The notes under the pieces were generated by a model. It was not told the DNA's origin and ran no database searches. It saw only the letters and a program-made list of their open reading frames with translations. The position numbers and the translations under genes are program-made. A stretch of DNA of 13,853 bases, taken from positions 1 to 13,853 of the forward strand of contig CALGCW010000195.1 in assembly GCA_937884385.1 (NCBI GenBank), given 5' to 3'. Position 1 is the first letter of the stretch, and each line of letters opens with the position of its first letter. The DNA is from an uncultured Clostridia bacterium (GTDB taxonomy: Bacteria; Bacillota; Clostridia; Oscillospirales; CAG-272). Below are positions 13,760-13,853 of this stretch, in pieces.

Positions 13760-13790
13760 CTGACTTACGTCAGTCATTTGCTTACGCAAA
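13760..13790. repeat. Two small hairpins sharing the loop TTAC
   Basis: CTGAC-TTAC-GTCAG (13760-13773) and TTTGC-TTAC-GCAAA (13777-13790) stand three bases apart. They have different stems, identical loops and the same stem length. With the palindrome at 13683-13726 they make up most of the structure in the otherwise gene-free stretch 13537-13853. Confidence 0.5.
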
Positions 13791-13853
13791 ATCGAAAGCG
13801 AAAATCTGTGATTTGCTACCTTAATACGTAGCCGTACATCAAATAAAGCGGCT

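Larger units (their letters stand above)
13625..13852 (-). other. Open frame running in from the right edge, 75 codons, uncertain
   Basis: The minus strand stays open from the right edge to TAA at 13625-13627. The translation is basic and Arg/His/Ser-rich, with no domain I recognise and no clear ribosome binding site before any internal ATG. The same bases form several palindromes, so this is more likely a non-coding intergenic repeat that happens to be open. Sequence beyond the window would decide. Confidence 0.25.

Overview
The window reads as a mid-GC, low-redundancy segment of a Clostridia-type Bacillota genome, joined at its left end to DNA that does not appear to belong with it. Support for Bacillota comes from strong GGAGG ribosome binding sites, near-consensus sigma-A promoters with 17-bp spacers, a CIRCE-controlled hrcA-grpE-dnaK operon, a DnaK lacking the Gram-negative insert, CCA-encoding tRNA genes and hairpin/U-tract terminators. 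The left ~1.2 kb differs: Leu CTA codons become frequent, the first gene has no Shine-Dalgarno site, and the genes are of another kind (a sugar-nucleotide decarboxylase/dehydratase and the C-terminal part of a Gfo/Idh/MocA oxidoreductase). The switch falls inside one open reading frame, where the DnaK ATPase domain runs in frame into the Gfo/Idh/MocA domain at about 1204-1236. The likeliest explanation is a chimeric contig from an assembly join, not a real fusion protein.

Layout. 1-266 (-): partial UDP-glucuronate decarboxylase-like gene. 514-1938 (-): chimeric DnaK/oxidoreductase frame with a terminator beyond it. 1984-3607 (-): grpE and hrcA, transcribed from a promoter with a perfect CIRCE operator; a lone CIRCE half-site lies further upstream. 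3899-4702 (+): divergent YwaF/TIGR02206 membrane protein. 4813-4889 (-): tRNA-Val(GAC). 5019-5357 (+): small DUF3221/YobA-like lipoprotein, convergent with the following operon across a bidirectional terminator. 5397-8009 (-): a three-gene operon encoding a TIR-TPR protein, a PP2C-like phosphatase overlapping it by 8 nt, and a VanZ-like membrane protein. 8119-8268: an array of short hairpins with constant 8-nt linkers, ending in a tRNA terminator. 8269-8345 (-): tRNA with a CAU anticodon, probably Ile2. 8473-9078 (+): site-2-protease-like M50 membrane metallopeptidase. 9308-13504 (+): potABCD, a complete spermidine/putrescine ABC importer. 13537-13853: no convincing gene; palindromes and a possible partial ORF on the minus strand.

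How the parts work together. HrcA represses its own chaperone operon through CIRCE. PotA powers the PotB/PotC channel, and PotD presents polyamine to it; PotD here is unusual in carrying both a lipobox and a C-terminal transmembrane anchor. The most interesting gene set is the TIR-TPR/PP2C pair. Its tight coupling suggests a signalling or immunity-type module, but no known defence system is complete here, so that role is inference.
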